Source: an uncultured Methylopila sp.
GTDB taxonomy: Bacteria; Pseudomonadota; Alphaproteobacteria; Rhizobiales; Methylopilaceae
Assembly (NCBI GenBank): GCA_902168115.1
Contig: CABHPB010000124.1
Span: forward strand, 1-64,000
Length of the DNA: 64,000 nucleotides
Direction: 5' to 3'
The translations under genes and the position numbers were made by a program. Shown here in pieces: positions 1 to 7,470 of the stretch (the first letter of the stretch is position 1; every line of letters begins with the position of its first letter). A model generated the notes under the pieces. It ran no database searches. It was not told the origin of the DNA and saw only the letters and a list, made by a program, of their open reading frames with translations.

Positions 1-4
1 GCCT

Positions 5-38
5 GTCTCGTGGGCTCGGAGATGTGTATAAGAGACAG
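5..38 (+). other. Nextera/Tn5 sequencing adapter (artefact)
   Basis: Positions 20-38 read AGATGTGTATAAGAGACAG, the 19-bp Tn5 mosaic end. Positions 5-19 are the Nextera read-2 tail (GTCTCGTGGGCTCGG). The complete 34-base adapter is present without mismatch, so it is residual library sequence at a contig end, not a chromosomal transposon end. Any reading frame beginning here, such as one translating to MGSEMCIRDS, is spurious. Genomic sequence starts at about position 39. Confidence 0.97.
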
Positions 39-84
39 CCCCTTTGCAAGGGGAGGGATGGCGTCATCGTCGCGCCAGCCCCTG

Positions 85-1350
85 TCACCGTGCGCCCTCG
101 GCGCGCTGTTGCGGCTTCGCCTCCGCGTCGCCGCCGGCGCCGGGCGCCTCGTCCTGCGGGTCGCTGCCGGCGCCGGGCGCGCCCACGGCGACCTTCGATC
201 CGTTGCGCAGCCGCGTGAAACCGGTCGTCACCACCTGGTCGCCCGCCTCGACGCCGGAGGCGATCACCGCCAGCGCCGCGTCCTGCCGCGTCACCGTCAC
301 CGGCCGCTGCTCCACGGTCGCGCCGTCCTTCACCCGGAACACGAACGGGCCGTCCGGGCCCTGCTGCACGGCCGGTCCCGGCACGGTCACGACGTCGTTC
401 AGGATGTCGACCGCGACGCGGATCGTCGTGAACTGGCCGGGCCAGAGCGCGAGCTCGGCGTTCGGAAAGCTCGCCTTCAGCTTCACGGTGCCGGTGGTCT
501 GGTCGACCTGGTTGTCGAGCACCTCCAGCTTGCCGCGGTCCAGCACGGCGGCCCCGTCGCCGCTCAGCGCCTCGACCGAGACCGGCCCGCGCGACATCGC
601 CTTCGTGATCGCCGCGATGTTCTGCTGGGGCAGGGTGAACTGCGCGGAGATCGGCTGGAGCTGGGTGATGGTGACGATGCCGGTGGTTTCCCCGGCAGTG
701 ACGTAGTTGCCCTGGTCGACGCCGCGTACGCCGGTTCGCCCGGAGAGCGGCGCGCGAACGACGGTGCGGTCGAGCGTGGTCTTGGCCTGGTCGATCAGCG
801 CGCCGTAGTAGCGGACCTGCGCCTGCAGCTGGTCGATCGTCGACTTCGCCGTGTCGGCCTGCTGCTGGGTGCCGAAGTCGTTCTTGGCGAGGCGCGAATA
901 GCGCTCGTAGTCGCGCTTGGCGTTGGCGAGCTGCGCCTCGTACTGCGCCTTCTGCGCGACCGCCTGGTCGTATTGCGCCTGATAGGTCGCCGGATCGATG
1001 CGGGCGAGCACGTCGCCGGCCTTGACGTCCTGACCCTCGCGGAACGCGACCTCGACCAGCGTCCCCTCGACCTGGGGGCGGACCGTCACCGTGTTCGGCG
1101 CCTGGAAGGAACCGACGCCGTCGAGGAACACCGGCACGTCCTTGCGCTCGGCCTTGGCCGCGATCACCGGCACGGCCGCGTCGGGCGCGCCGCCACGCCT
1201 GCGGCCGCCGCGGTTGGGCTGTCCGCCGGACCCGGCGTCCTTCGACGCGGACAGGAACGGCGGCGGCCAGAACGGCGCGGGCGGCGGCCAATAGCGCCAG
1301 GCGGCGACGCCGGCCGCGACGAGCAGAGCCAGGACGACGAAACGCTTCAT
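85..1350 (-). CDS. RND efflux periplasmic adaptor (membrane fusion protein)
   Basis: A 421-residue MdtA/MexA-type adaptor that links an inner-membrane RND pump to an outer-membrane channel. The N-terminus has a signal-anchor (residues 1-20), followed by a proline/glycine-rich linker. A barrel-sandwich half (PQVEGTLVEVAFREGQDVKAGD) precedes a coiled-coil hairpin at about 120-190 rich in Gln and Ala. The second lipoyl half is VRAPLSGRTGVRGVDQGNYV, and beta-barrel and membrane-proximal domains follow. The C-terminal tail is low complexity (GAGSDPQDEAPGAGGDAEAK). The start overlaps the stop of the upstream outer-membrane factor by 4 bp, so the two are cotranscribed. The pump gene expected next would lie beyond the contig end at position 39. 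Substrate is unknown. Confidence 0.9.
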   Translation of the reverse strand: MKRFVVLALLVAAGVAAWRYWPPPAPFWPPPFLSASKDAGSGGQPNRGGRRRGGAPDAAVPVIAAKAERKDVPVFLDGVGSFQAPNTVTVRPQVEGTLVEVAFREGQDVKAGDVLARIDPATYQAQYDQAVAQKAQYEAQLANAKRDYERYSRLAKNDFGTQQQADTAKSTIDQLQAQVRYYGALIDQAKTTLDRTVVRAPLSGRTGVRGVDQGNYVTAGETTGIVTITQLQPISAQFTLPQQNIAAITKAMSRGPVSVEALSGDGAAVLDRGKLEVLDNQVDQTTGTVKLKASFPNAELALWPGQFTTIRVAVDILNDVVTVPGPAVQQGPDGPFVFRVKDGATVEQRPVTVTRQDAALAVIASGVEAGDQVVTTGFTRLRNGSKVAVGAPGAGSDPQDEAPGAGGDAEAKPQQRAEGAR

Positions 1351-2813
1351 CGGGCGGCGACCTTCGGAACGTTGAAGGCGGGCAGCGGATCGCCGCCGGC
1401 CGGCCTTCCGCCCGCGGCCCAGCCGCCGCCGAGCGCCTCGAACATGGAGACCAGCGCCTGGAAGCGCAGCAGGCGGGCGTTGGCGAGCGCGTCCTGCGCG
1501 TTGAACAGCGTCTGCTGCGTGTTCAGAACCGTCACGATGTCGACCGCGCCCTCCTTCAGCTGCGCCTGCGCGATGTCATAGGCCTCGCGCGCGCTCTTCA
1601 CGGCGGCCTCCTGCAGCCGCACCTGCTCGGCGGTCTTACGCACGCTGATCAGGGCGTTCTCGACATCCACGAAGGACTGCACCGTCGCCTTGCGGTAGGC
1701 GAACAGGTTTTCGCGGTACTGGCCCTTGGCGAGGTCGAGATTGCCGGGCAGCGACTGGTCGAGGATGGGCTGGGTTAGGCCGCCCGCGATCTGGTAGGCG
1801 AAGGCGCTACCGGAGACCAGCGAGCGCAGCGCCGTGCTCTCGAAGCCGCCCTGCGCGGTCAGGTCGATCGAGGGCAGAAACTCGGCGCGGGCGGAGGTGA
1901 TGTCGGCGTCGCTGGCGGCGAGCGTCGCCTCGGCCTGCCGGACGTCCGGCCGGCGCACCAGAAGCGCCGACGGCAGTCCCGGCGAGACCTTCGGGATCTT
2001 CAGCGCGGTGAGCCGGCCGCCCTTGATGTCGACGCGGATCGGCGGGCGGCCGACGAGCAGCGCGATGGCCGTCTCGTTGGTGCGGATCTCCTGCTCGATC
2101 GGCGGGATCGCGGCGCGCTGCTGGTCGAGGATCGCGCGCTGCTGGGCCCGATCGAGGGCCGAGGCGGTGCCGACGTCGACCCGCGCCTGGATGGCGTTCA
2201 GGATGGTCTGGGCCGACTTCACGTTTCCGCGGGCGATCGACAGCCGCTCCTGCGAGGACAGCAGTGCGAAATAGGTGTTGGCGATGTTCGTCTGGACCGA
2301 GAGCGCGACGACCTCCTCGTCGAAGCGGGCGGCGACCGCCGAGGCCTGCGCGGAGCGAACGGACGAGCGGTTCTTGCCCCAGAAATCGAGCTCGTAGCTG
2401 GCGTTGAGGCCGAGCTGGTAGCTGCCCTGCAGCTTGTCGGTCCGGGCGTTCGGCGCGCCGGTCGCCTGCGCGGTGCCGTCGACGACGGGGATCAGGGTTG
2501 CGCCGTTGATGCGGACCTGCGCGTCGGCCTGCTCGATCCGCGCCTTTGCGGCGCCGATGTCCTGGTTCACGCGCCCGGCCTCAAGGATGAGCCTGGTCAG
2601 CTCGGTCGAGCCGAAACCGCGCCACCATTCGGGCGTCGGCCAGGCGGCCTTGGGAGCGGCCACATCCTTCCAGCGAGCGGGCGTGTCGACGCCCAGCGCC
2701 GGCCGGTCCCACTTGTCCGCGCAACCCGAGAGGCTCAGGCCGCAGATCGCCGCCGCGGCCAGCCGCCGCCCCCTGATCCGACCCTGCAATGCCGATGCCT
2801 CTGTCACTCGCAC
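1347..2813 (-). CDS. RND efflux outer-membrane lipoprotein (NodT/OprM family)
   Basis: A 488-residue TolC-type outer-membrane factor. The N-terminus carries a lipoprotein signal with lipobox LSGC at about residues 27-30 (GLSLSGCADKW), so the mature protein is probably lipid-anchored. Two repeated OEP domains follow, with long Ala/Gln-rich helices (for example LLVRRPDVRQAEATLAASDADI and a later related segment ending in FNAQDALANARLLRFQALVSMFEALGGGW), as expected for the alpha-barrel. It is the first gene of its operon and overlaps the adaptor gene by 4 bp; more often the adaptor precedes the pump and channel, so the order is slightly unusual. The promoter should lie in the 126-bp gap to cbbY. 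Family assignment is firm, substrate unknown. Confidence 0.9.
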   Translation of the reverse strand: MRVTEASALQGRIRGRRLAAAAICGLSLSGCADKWDRPALGVDTPARWKDVAAPKAAWPTPEWWRGFGSTELTRLILEAGRVNQDIGAAKARIEQADAQVRINGATLIPVVDGTAQATGAPNARTDKLQGSYQLGLNASYELDFWGKNRSSVRSAQASAVAARFDEEVVALSVQTNIANTYFALLSSQERLSIARGNVKSAQTILNAIQARVDVGTASALDRAQQRAILDQQRAAIPPIEQEIRTNETAIALLVGRPPIRVDIKGGRLTALKIPKVSPGLPSALLVRRPDVRQAEATLAASDADITSARAEFLPSIDLTAQGGFESTALRSLVSGSAFAYQIAGGLTQPILDQSLPGNLDLAKGQYRENLFAYRKATVQSFVDVENALISVRKTAEQVRLQEAAVKSAREAYDIAQAQLKEGAVDIVTVLNTQQTLFNAQDALANARLLRFQALVSMFEALGGGWAAGGRPAGGDPLPAFNVPKVAAR

Positions 2814-2939
2814 GCGCCGACGAACTCTCGCATGAAGGGCAATCAGCCGCCATTGCGGCCGCGCGACACCGGATGGCGAGACGGCCTCAGCTTTCCACGC
2901 CCGGATCGCGGCTTATCTGCGGCGGCGCGGTAAACGAGA

Positions 2940-3686
2940 TCACTGGAACAGTGAACGGAGAAGCTCGATCGTCACCATCGGCGCGCCGGCGCCGGCGCCG
3001 GCGATGTGGCGCGCCGGCGCGTCGGGCTCGCCGAGATTGTCGACGACGATCGCCGCGCCGTCGAACCTCTGGTCGTCGCTGTAGAAGCTCGGCGTCACCA
3101 CGCACCTGATTCCGGCGGCCCGCGCGGATTTCAGACCGTGCAGCGTGTCCTCGAGCGCGACCGCTTCGCTGGCGTCGACGCCCAGTCGTTCAAGCGCCAG
3201 GAGGTAGATGTCCGGCGCCGGCTTCTTGGCAGCCGCCTCGTCGCCGGCCGCGATCACGTCAAACAGCGCAGGGCCGTCGGGGCCGAGCGTCGCGGTCAAC
3301 AGCGCCTCGACGTTCCTTGCGCTGGTGGTCGTCGCGATGGCGAGCTTGAGGCCGGCGGCGCGCGCCTGATGGATCAGCCGCTCGACGCCGGGACGCAGCG
3401 TCACCGCGCCCTCGCGCACGAAGGCGGCGTAGCGACGGTTCTTGGCGGCGTGGAGCTCGTCGAGACGGTCGAAGCCGCGCTCGGCCTCGTCCGGTCCGTC
3501 GAACTCGATGAAATGCAGCAGCCGTTCTTTGCCGCCCATCACGTGCAGCAGGCGCCGATAGGTCGGCTGGTCCCACTCCCACGGCAGGTCGAACTCGCGG
3601 AAGGTGGCGTTCAGGGCGGCGCGGTGGGTCTCCTCGGTCTCGGCGAGCGTGCCGTCGACGTCGAAGATCAGCGCCTTGAGCACCAT
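2940..3686 (-). CDS. cbbY: CbbY-like HAD phosphatase
   Basis: A 248-residue HAD subfamily IA hydrolase. Motif I DVDGTLAETEETH begins at residue 8 with the two catalytic Asp residues. Motif II is the ATTTSARNVEALL segment, motif III the lysine in AAKKPAPDIYLLAL, and motif IV ALEDTLHGLKSA. CbbY proteins dephosphorylate xylulose-1,5-bisphosphate, a RuBisCO inhibitor, and the position at the end of a cbbF-P-E cluster supports that name. The chosen ATG overlaps the rpe stop by one base in an ATGA arrangement; a longer in-frame extension upstream is antisense-like and rejected. If RuBisCO is absent from this genome, the substrate is uncertain. Confidence 0.85.
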   Translation of the reverse strand: MVLKALIFDVDGTLAETEETHRAALNATFREFDLPWEWDQPTYRRLLHVMGGKERLLHFIEFDGPDEAERGFDRLDELHAAKNRRYAAFVREGAVTLRPGVERLIHQARAAGLKLAIATTTSARNVEALLTATLGPDGPALFDVIAAGDEAAAKKPAPDIYLLALERLGVDASEAVALEDTLHGLKSARAAGIRCVVTPSFYSDDQRFDGAAIVVDNLGEPDAPARHIAGAGAGAPMVTIELLRSLFQ

Positions 3687-4375
3687 CAGGCGGCGCGTTT
3701 CGAGAGCGCCGCGTCGGCCGAGGCGCGGATGGCCGCGATGTGCCGCGCATAGTGGTCGGGGCCGTCCTTGAAGACGGCGTTGCCGGCGACGAAGGCGTCC
3801 GCGCCCGCCGCGGCGCACTGCGCGGCCGTCTCGGGCCCGACGCCGCCATCGACCTGGATGTGGATCGGACGGTCGCCGATCATCCGGCGCACGCGCGAGA
3901 TCTTCTCGAGCGCCTCGGGAATGAAGGACTGGCCCCCAAAACCCGGATTGACCGTCATGACGAGGACCAGGTCGACCTTGTCGAGCGTATACTCGACGAC
4001 GCTCTCGGGCGTCGCCGGGTTGATCGCCACGCCCGCCTTCTTGCCGAGCGAGCGGATCAGCTGCAGCGAGCGGTCGAGATGCGGCCCGGCCTCGGCGTGG
4101 ACGGTGAGCCGGTCGCAGCCGGCCTTGGCGAAGGCCTCGAGGTAGGGGTCGGCCGGCGCGATCATCAGGTGGCAGTCGAACAGCGCGTCGGTCCAGCGCC
4201 GCAGCCGCTTCACGACCTCCGGGCCGAAGGTGATGTTCGGCACGAAATGCCCGTCCATCACGTCGAGGTGCACCCAGTCGCCGCCTGCGGCGATGACGTC
4301 GCGGGTCTCCTCGCCGAGCCGGGAGAAGTCGGACGACAGGATCGAGGGGGCGATGACGGCGGAGCGATCAGGCAT
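3686..4375 (-). CDS. rpe: Ribulose-phosphate 3-epimerase
   Basis: A 229-residue TIM-barrel epimerase interconverting ribulose-5-phosphate and xylulose-5-phosphate in the cytosol. Family signatures are seen in order: [16 protein letters not shown] at the N-terminus, [18 protein letters not shown] with the metal-binding His and Asp, [26 protein letters not shown], and [30 protein letters not shown]. It sits between phosphoribulokinase (86 bp upstream) and cbbY (1-bp overlap), so it could also be called cbbE. It supplies ribulose-5-phosphate to the kinase or drains it to the pentose phosphate pathway. Confidence 0.95.
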   Translation of the reverse strand: MPDRSAVIAPSILSSDFSRLGEETRDVIAAGGDWVHLDVMDGHFVPNITFGPEVVKRLRRWTDALFDCHLMIAPADPYLEAFAKAGCDRLTVHAEAGPHLDRSLQLIRSLGKKAGVAINPATPESVVEYTLDKVDLVLVMTVNPGFGGQSFIPEALEKISRVRRMIGDRPIHIQVDGGVGPETAAQCAAAGADAFVAGNAVFKDGPDHYARHIAAIRASADAALSKRAA

Positions 4376-4461
4376 TGTCGGCGTTCACGGCGTGGGCATG
4401 TTGCGGCGCCGCATCCTGTTAGACCTTCGGACGCGCCGCGTACAGCCCTCCCGCGCGCCCG

Positions 4462-5337
4462 CTACTCGGCCCGGCGCTTCCTCTCCACGAGATTGAGGAT
4501 CATCGGCGTCAGGATCAGCTGCATCGCAAGGTCCAGCTTGCCGCCGGGGATCACGATCGAGTTCGCCCGCGACATGAAACTCCAGGAGATCATCGAGAGC
4601 AGGTACGGGAAGTCGATGCCGTGCGGGTCCCGGAAGCGGATCACCACCATCGACTCCTCGGCGGTCGGGATGGTCCGGGAGATGAAGGGGTTCGACGTGT
4701 CGACCGTCGGGATGCGCTGGAAGTTGATGTCCGTCGTCGTGAACTGCGGGCAGATGTATTTCACGTAGTCCGGCATGCGCCGCAGGATCGTCTGGGTGAC
4801 GTCCTCCTGCGCGTAGCCGCGGTCGTTCTTGTCGCGGTGGATCTTCTGGACCCATTCGAGGTTGATGACCGGCACGACGCCGATCTTGAGATCGGCGTAC
4901 TGGGCGATGTTGAGCCCGTCGCCGATCACCGCGCCGTGCAGCCCCTCGTAGAACAGCACGTCGGTCGGCGAGGGGAGGTCCTCCCAGCCGGTGAAGCTGC
5001 CCATCGGCAGGCCGAAATGCTGCGAGGCCGCGAGGTCGTGGACGTAGTGGCGCGTCTTCCCCGTGCCGCCCTCGGAATAGGAGCGAAAGACCTCCTCGAG
5101 CTCCTCGAGCAGGTTCCCGTCATGGCCGAAATGCGAGAAGTGGTGGTTCCCGCGCCGCGCCTCGTCGTCCGCGTGGCGGCGCATCGACTCGCGGTCGAAG
5201 CGATGGAAGGCGTCGCCCTCGACGAAGGCGGCGGCGATCTTCTCGCGCCGGAAAATCTGCTCGAAGGTCGTGCGCACGGAGGTCGTGCCCGAGCCCGACG
5301 AGCCTGTGACCGAGATGATCGGATGCCGGATCGACAT
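4462..5337 (-). CDS. prk: Phosphoribulokinase
   Basis: A 291-residue proteobacterial-type phosphoribulokinase (also named cbbP) that makes ribulose-1,5-bisphosphate from ribulose-5-phosphate and ATP. The P-loop GSSGSGTTSV lies at about residues 12-21. It is followed by VEGDAFHRFDRESM, the conserved HFSHFGHDGN segment, and the VLFYEGLHGAV Walker-B-like stretch. Length matches the bacterial class (about 290 aa). ATG at 5337 is 7 bp downstream of the cbbF stop; a longer in-frame extension into cbbF is rejected. It may serve the Calvin cycle, or make RuBP only as an inducer, as shown for the serine-cycle methylotroph M. extorquens. The sequence alone does not decide. Confidence 0.95.
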   Translation of the reverse strand: MSIRHPIISVTGSSGSGTTSVRTTFEQIFRREKIAAAFVEGDAFHRFDRESMRRHADDEARRGNHHFSHFGHDGNLLEELEEVFRSYSEGGTGKTRHYVHDLAASQHFGLPMGSFTGWEDLPSPTDVLFYEGLHGAVIGDGLNIAQYADLKIGVVPVINLEWVQKIHRDKNDRGYAQEDVTQTILRRMPDYVKYICPQFTTTDINFQRIPTVDTSNPFISRTIPTAEESMVVIRFRDPHGIDFPYLLSMISWSFMSRANSIVIPGGKLDLAMQLILTPMILNLVERKRRAE

Positions 5338-5344
5338 CTTCCGG

Positions 5345-6415
5345 TCAGGCCAGGAACAGCCCGCGCTTGGCGAAGAGCGGCGAGGACGCGCCCTTGCCAG
5401 CGGGCTTGACCAGGTGTTCGCCGAACCGCTCGACTTCCTCGGCCGAGCCGGCCACGAGCGGGCAGCGCGCATGGAGCTTCGACGGGACGATGTCGAGGAT
5501 GCGCGTCTTGCCGTCGGTCGCCGCGCCGCCGGCCTGCTCGCAGACGAAGGCGATCGGGTTGCACTCGTAGACGAGGCGCAGGCGGCCCTGGCCATAGCCC
5601 TCGCGCTCGTCGCCGGGGTAGAGATACACACCGCCGCGGATCAGGATGCGGAACACGTCCGCGACCAGCGAGCCGACCCAGCGCATGTTGAAGTTCTTCC
5701 CCCGCGGCCCGGTCTCGCCGGCGAGGCAGTCGTCGATGTAGCTGCGCGTCGCCGCGTCCCAGTGCCGGACGTTCGAGGCGTTGATCGCGTATTCCCTGGT
5801 CTTCTCGGCGATCTTCACGTCCGCATGGGTCCGCAGGAATTTGTCGGACTGCCGTTCCAGCATGAAGATCTGCGTGCCTTCGCCGACCGTCAGCACCAGC
5901 GCCGTCGCCGGCCCGTAGACGATGAAGCCGGCCGCGAGCTGGGCCGAGCCCGGCTGCAGGAAGGTGTCCTCGCCGACGTTCGGCAGCACGCCGAACAGGG
6001 TGCCGATCGACACGTTGGTCTCGATGTTGGACGAACCGTCGAGCGGGTCCGTCGCGACCGCGAGCGGAGCGTCAGCGTCGAGCACGGCGACGTCGTCCGC
6101 CTCTTCCGAGCCGACGCGCGCGACCGGCGCGCCTCTCAGCGCCTCGATCGTCATCTCGTGGGTGCGCAGGTCGAGCGCCTTCTGGGTGTCGCCGCCGGCG
6201 TTGTCGCCGATCGCCGCGGCCATGTTCCCCTCGAGCGCGCCGCGCCCGACGATGGCCGCGATCGCACGGCCCGCCTCGCACATGGCGAGGATCGTCTTCG
6301 CCACGCCGCCACGTCCGGCGTCCCCGCCCGCCCACTGGTCGAGATAGGCCTCGAGAGTCAACAGCTCGGCCAAAGGCGCGTCTCCCGTTTTTCGTCTTCT
6401 TGTGGCGCGGATCAT
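5345..6415 (-). CDS. cbbF: Class I fructose-1,6-bisphosphatase
   Basis: About 356 residues. FBPase hydrolyses fructose-1,6-bisphosphate (and in cbb operons often sedoheptulose-1,7-bisphosphate). Visible family motifs are VGSEEADDV, the metal site ATDPLDGSSNIETNVSIGTLFGVLP, YINASNVRHW-like NASNVRHWD, NMRWVGSLVADVFRILIRGGVYLYPGD and LRLVYECNPIAFVCEQAGGAATDG. The start is ATG 6415, preceded by a G-rich GGCGGGG stretch; ATG at 6436 and further upstream are also in frame but lack a ribosome-binding site. It is the first gene of the cbbF-prk-rpe-cbbY operon and is transcribed away from the LysR gene. Confidence 0.93.
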   Translation of the reverse strand: MIRATRRRKTGDAPLAELLTLEAYLDQWAGGDAGRGGVAKTILAMCEAGRAIAAIVGRGALEGNMAAAIGDNAGGDTQKALDLRTHEMTIEALRGAPVARVGSEEADDVAVLDADAPLAVATDPLDGSSNIETNVSIGTLFGVLPNVGEDTFLQPGSAQLAAGFIVYGPATALVLTVGEGTQIFMLERQSDKFLRTHADVKIAEKTREYAINASNVRHWDAATRSYIDDCLAGETGPRGKNFNMRWVGSLVADVFRILIRGGVYLYPGDEREGYGQGRLRLVYECNPIAFVCEQAGGAATDGKTRILDIVPSKLHARCPLVAGSAEEVERFGEHLVKPAGKGASSPLFAKRGLFLA

Positions 6416-6525
6416 GCCCCGCCGCGACGCCTGCATACAGCGCAGATTATCCCCATGCGACGCAACAGATTGTCGTAAGCCCGGATTGCTCAGGAAAGCC
6501 AAAACCACTAAAGCCTGCCTTCAGG
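6416..6525. promoter_or_regulatory. Divergent cbbF / cbbR control region
   Basis: A 110-bp gap between the divergent starts of cbbF and the LysR gene, the classical location of LysR operator sites. It is less GC-rich than its surroundings. It contains CATGCGACGCAACA at 6454-6467, which recurs with one mismatch upstream of fae (42857-42870); the core TGCGACGCA also occurs inverted upstream of xoxF. No experimentally known box was matched. Confidence 0.5.
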
Positions 6526-7467
6526 ATGTCTGAAGAGCTGATCCGTTCGCTGACCGTCAAGCAGCTGCGCGCGCTGGCCGCCGTTGCGGACACCGGCGCC
6601 GTGAGCGCGGCCGCGCGCCGGCTCGGCGTGACGCCGCCTGCGGTCACCATGCAGGTGCAGCTGCTTGAGGCGGCGATGGCGCTGCCGCTGCTCGATCGCT
6701 CCGGCGACAAGTTCCGCCCGACCGACGCCGGCCGCGAGGTCGTCGAGGCTGTCGCGCGGATCGAATCGGCGATCCGGGACTGCGTCGCCTCGCTCGAGGC
6801 GATGAAGGGCCTCGAAGGTGGCCGCGTCGCCGTCGCGATCGTCTCGACCGCGAAGTATTTCGCGCCGATGGCGCTGGGCGCCTTCGCCCGCGCCCATCCC
6901 AAGGTCGAGCTGTCGCTCGCGGTCGGCAACCGGATGGAGGTGCTGAACCATCTGCGCGGCGACCAGGTCGACGTCGCGATCATGGGCCGGCCGCCGGAGG
7001 ACATCGAGACCATCCGCACGGTGATCGGCGACCATCCGCACATCGTGGTCGCGCCGCCGGAGCATCCGCTGGTCGGCAAGAAGCTCGGCCCGAAGGCGCT
7101 CACCGGCCAGACCTTCCTCATGCGCGAGCAGGGTTCTGGCACCCGCGCTTTGATGGAGCGGCTGTTCGGCGAGGAGGGGGTGTATCCGAAGATCGGCATG
7201 GAGATCGGCTCGAACGAGACGATCAAGCAGGCCGTGATCGCAGGGCTCGGCCTCGCCTTCATCTCCGCCCACACCGTCGCCGCCGAGATCGCCGAGGGGC
7301 GGCTCGTGCAGCTCGACGTCGAAGGTCTGCCGATCATGCGCCAGTGGCACGTCGTCCGCCGCGCCGGCAAGCGCCTGACGCCGCCGGCCGCGGCCATGAG
7401 CGCGTTCCTGTCCGAGCGCGGCGCCGAGTTCCTGCCGCGCATCGAGAAGAAGCACGCGGACGCCTGA
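6526..7467 (+). CDS. cbbR: LysR-type regulator, CbbR/QscR family
   Basis: A 313-residue LysR regulator. The N-terminal winged helix-turn-helix is TVKQLRALAAVADTGAVSAAARRLGVTPPAVTMQVQLLE. The effector domain contains the CbbR-like stretches VAIVSTAKYFAPMALGAFARAHPKVELSLAVGNRMEVLNHL and DVAIMGRPPEDIETI. CbbR proteins sense metabolites such as RuBP or PEP and activate cbb genes; the close relative QscR of M. extorquens controls serine-cycle genes and responds to RuBP made by phosphoribulokinase. Divergent orientation to cbbF-prk supports autoregulation and control of that operon. Start ATG 6526 gives the normal LysR N-terminus. Gene symbol could equally be qscR. Confidence 0.9.
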   Translation: MSEELIRSLTVKQLRALAAVADTGAVSAAARRLGVTPPAVTMQVQLLEAAMALPLLDRSGDKFRPTDAGREVVEAVARIESAIRDCVASLEAMKGLEGGRVAVAIVSTAKYFAPMALGAFARAHPKVELSLAVGNRMEVLNHLRGDQVDVAIMGRPPEDIETIRTVIGDHPHIVVAPPEHPLVGKKLGPKALTGQTFLMREQGSGTRALMERLFGEEGVYPKIGMEIGSNETIKQAVIAGLGLAFISAHTVAAEIAEGRLVQLDVEGLPIMRQWHVVRRAGKRLTPPAAAMSAFLSERGAEFLPRIEKKHADA

Positions 7468-7470
7468 CCG

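Noticed and set aside
20-38. A natural Tn5/IS50 transposon end
   Set aside because: The hyperactive mosaic end is joined to the commercial read-2 tail and lies at the sequence edge; no transposase is nearby.
10-1581. Long plus-strand frame of 523 codons beginning MGSEMCIRDS
   Set aside because: It starts in the sequencing adapter and runs antisense to the adaptor and outer-membrane factor genes; the arginine/alanine-rich content is typical of GC-rich shadow frames.
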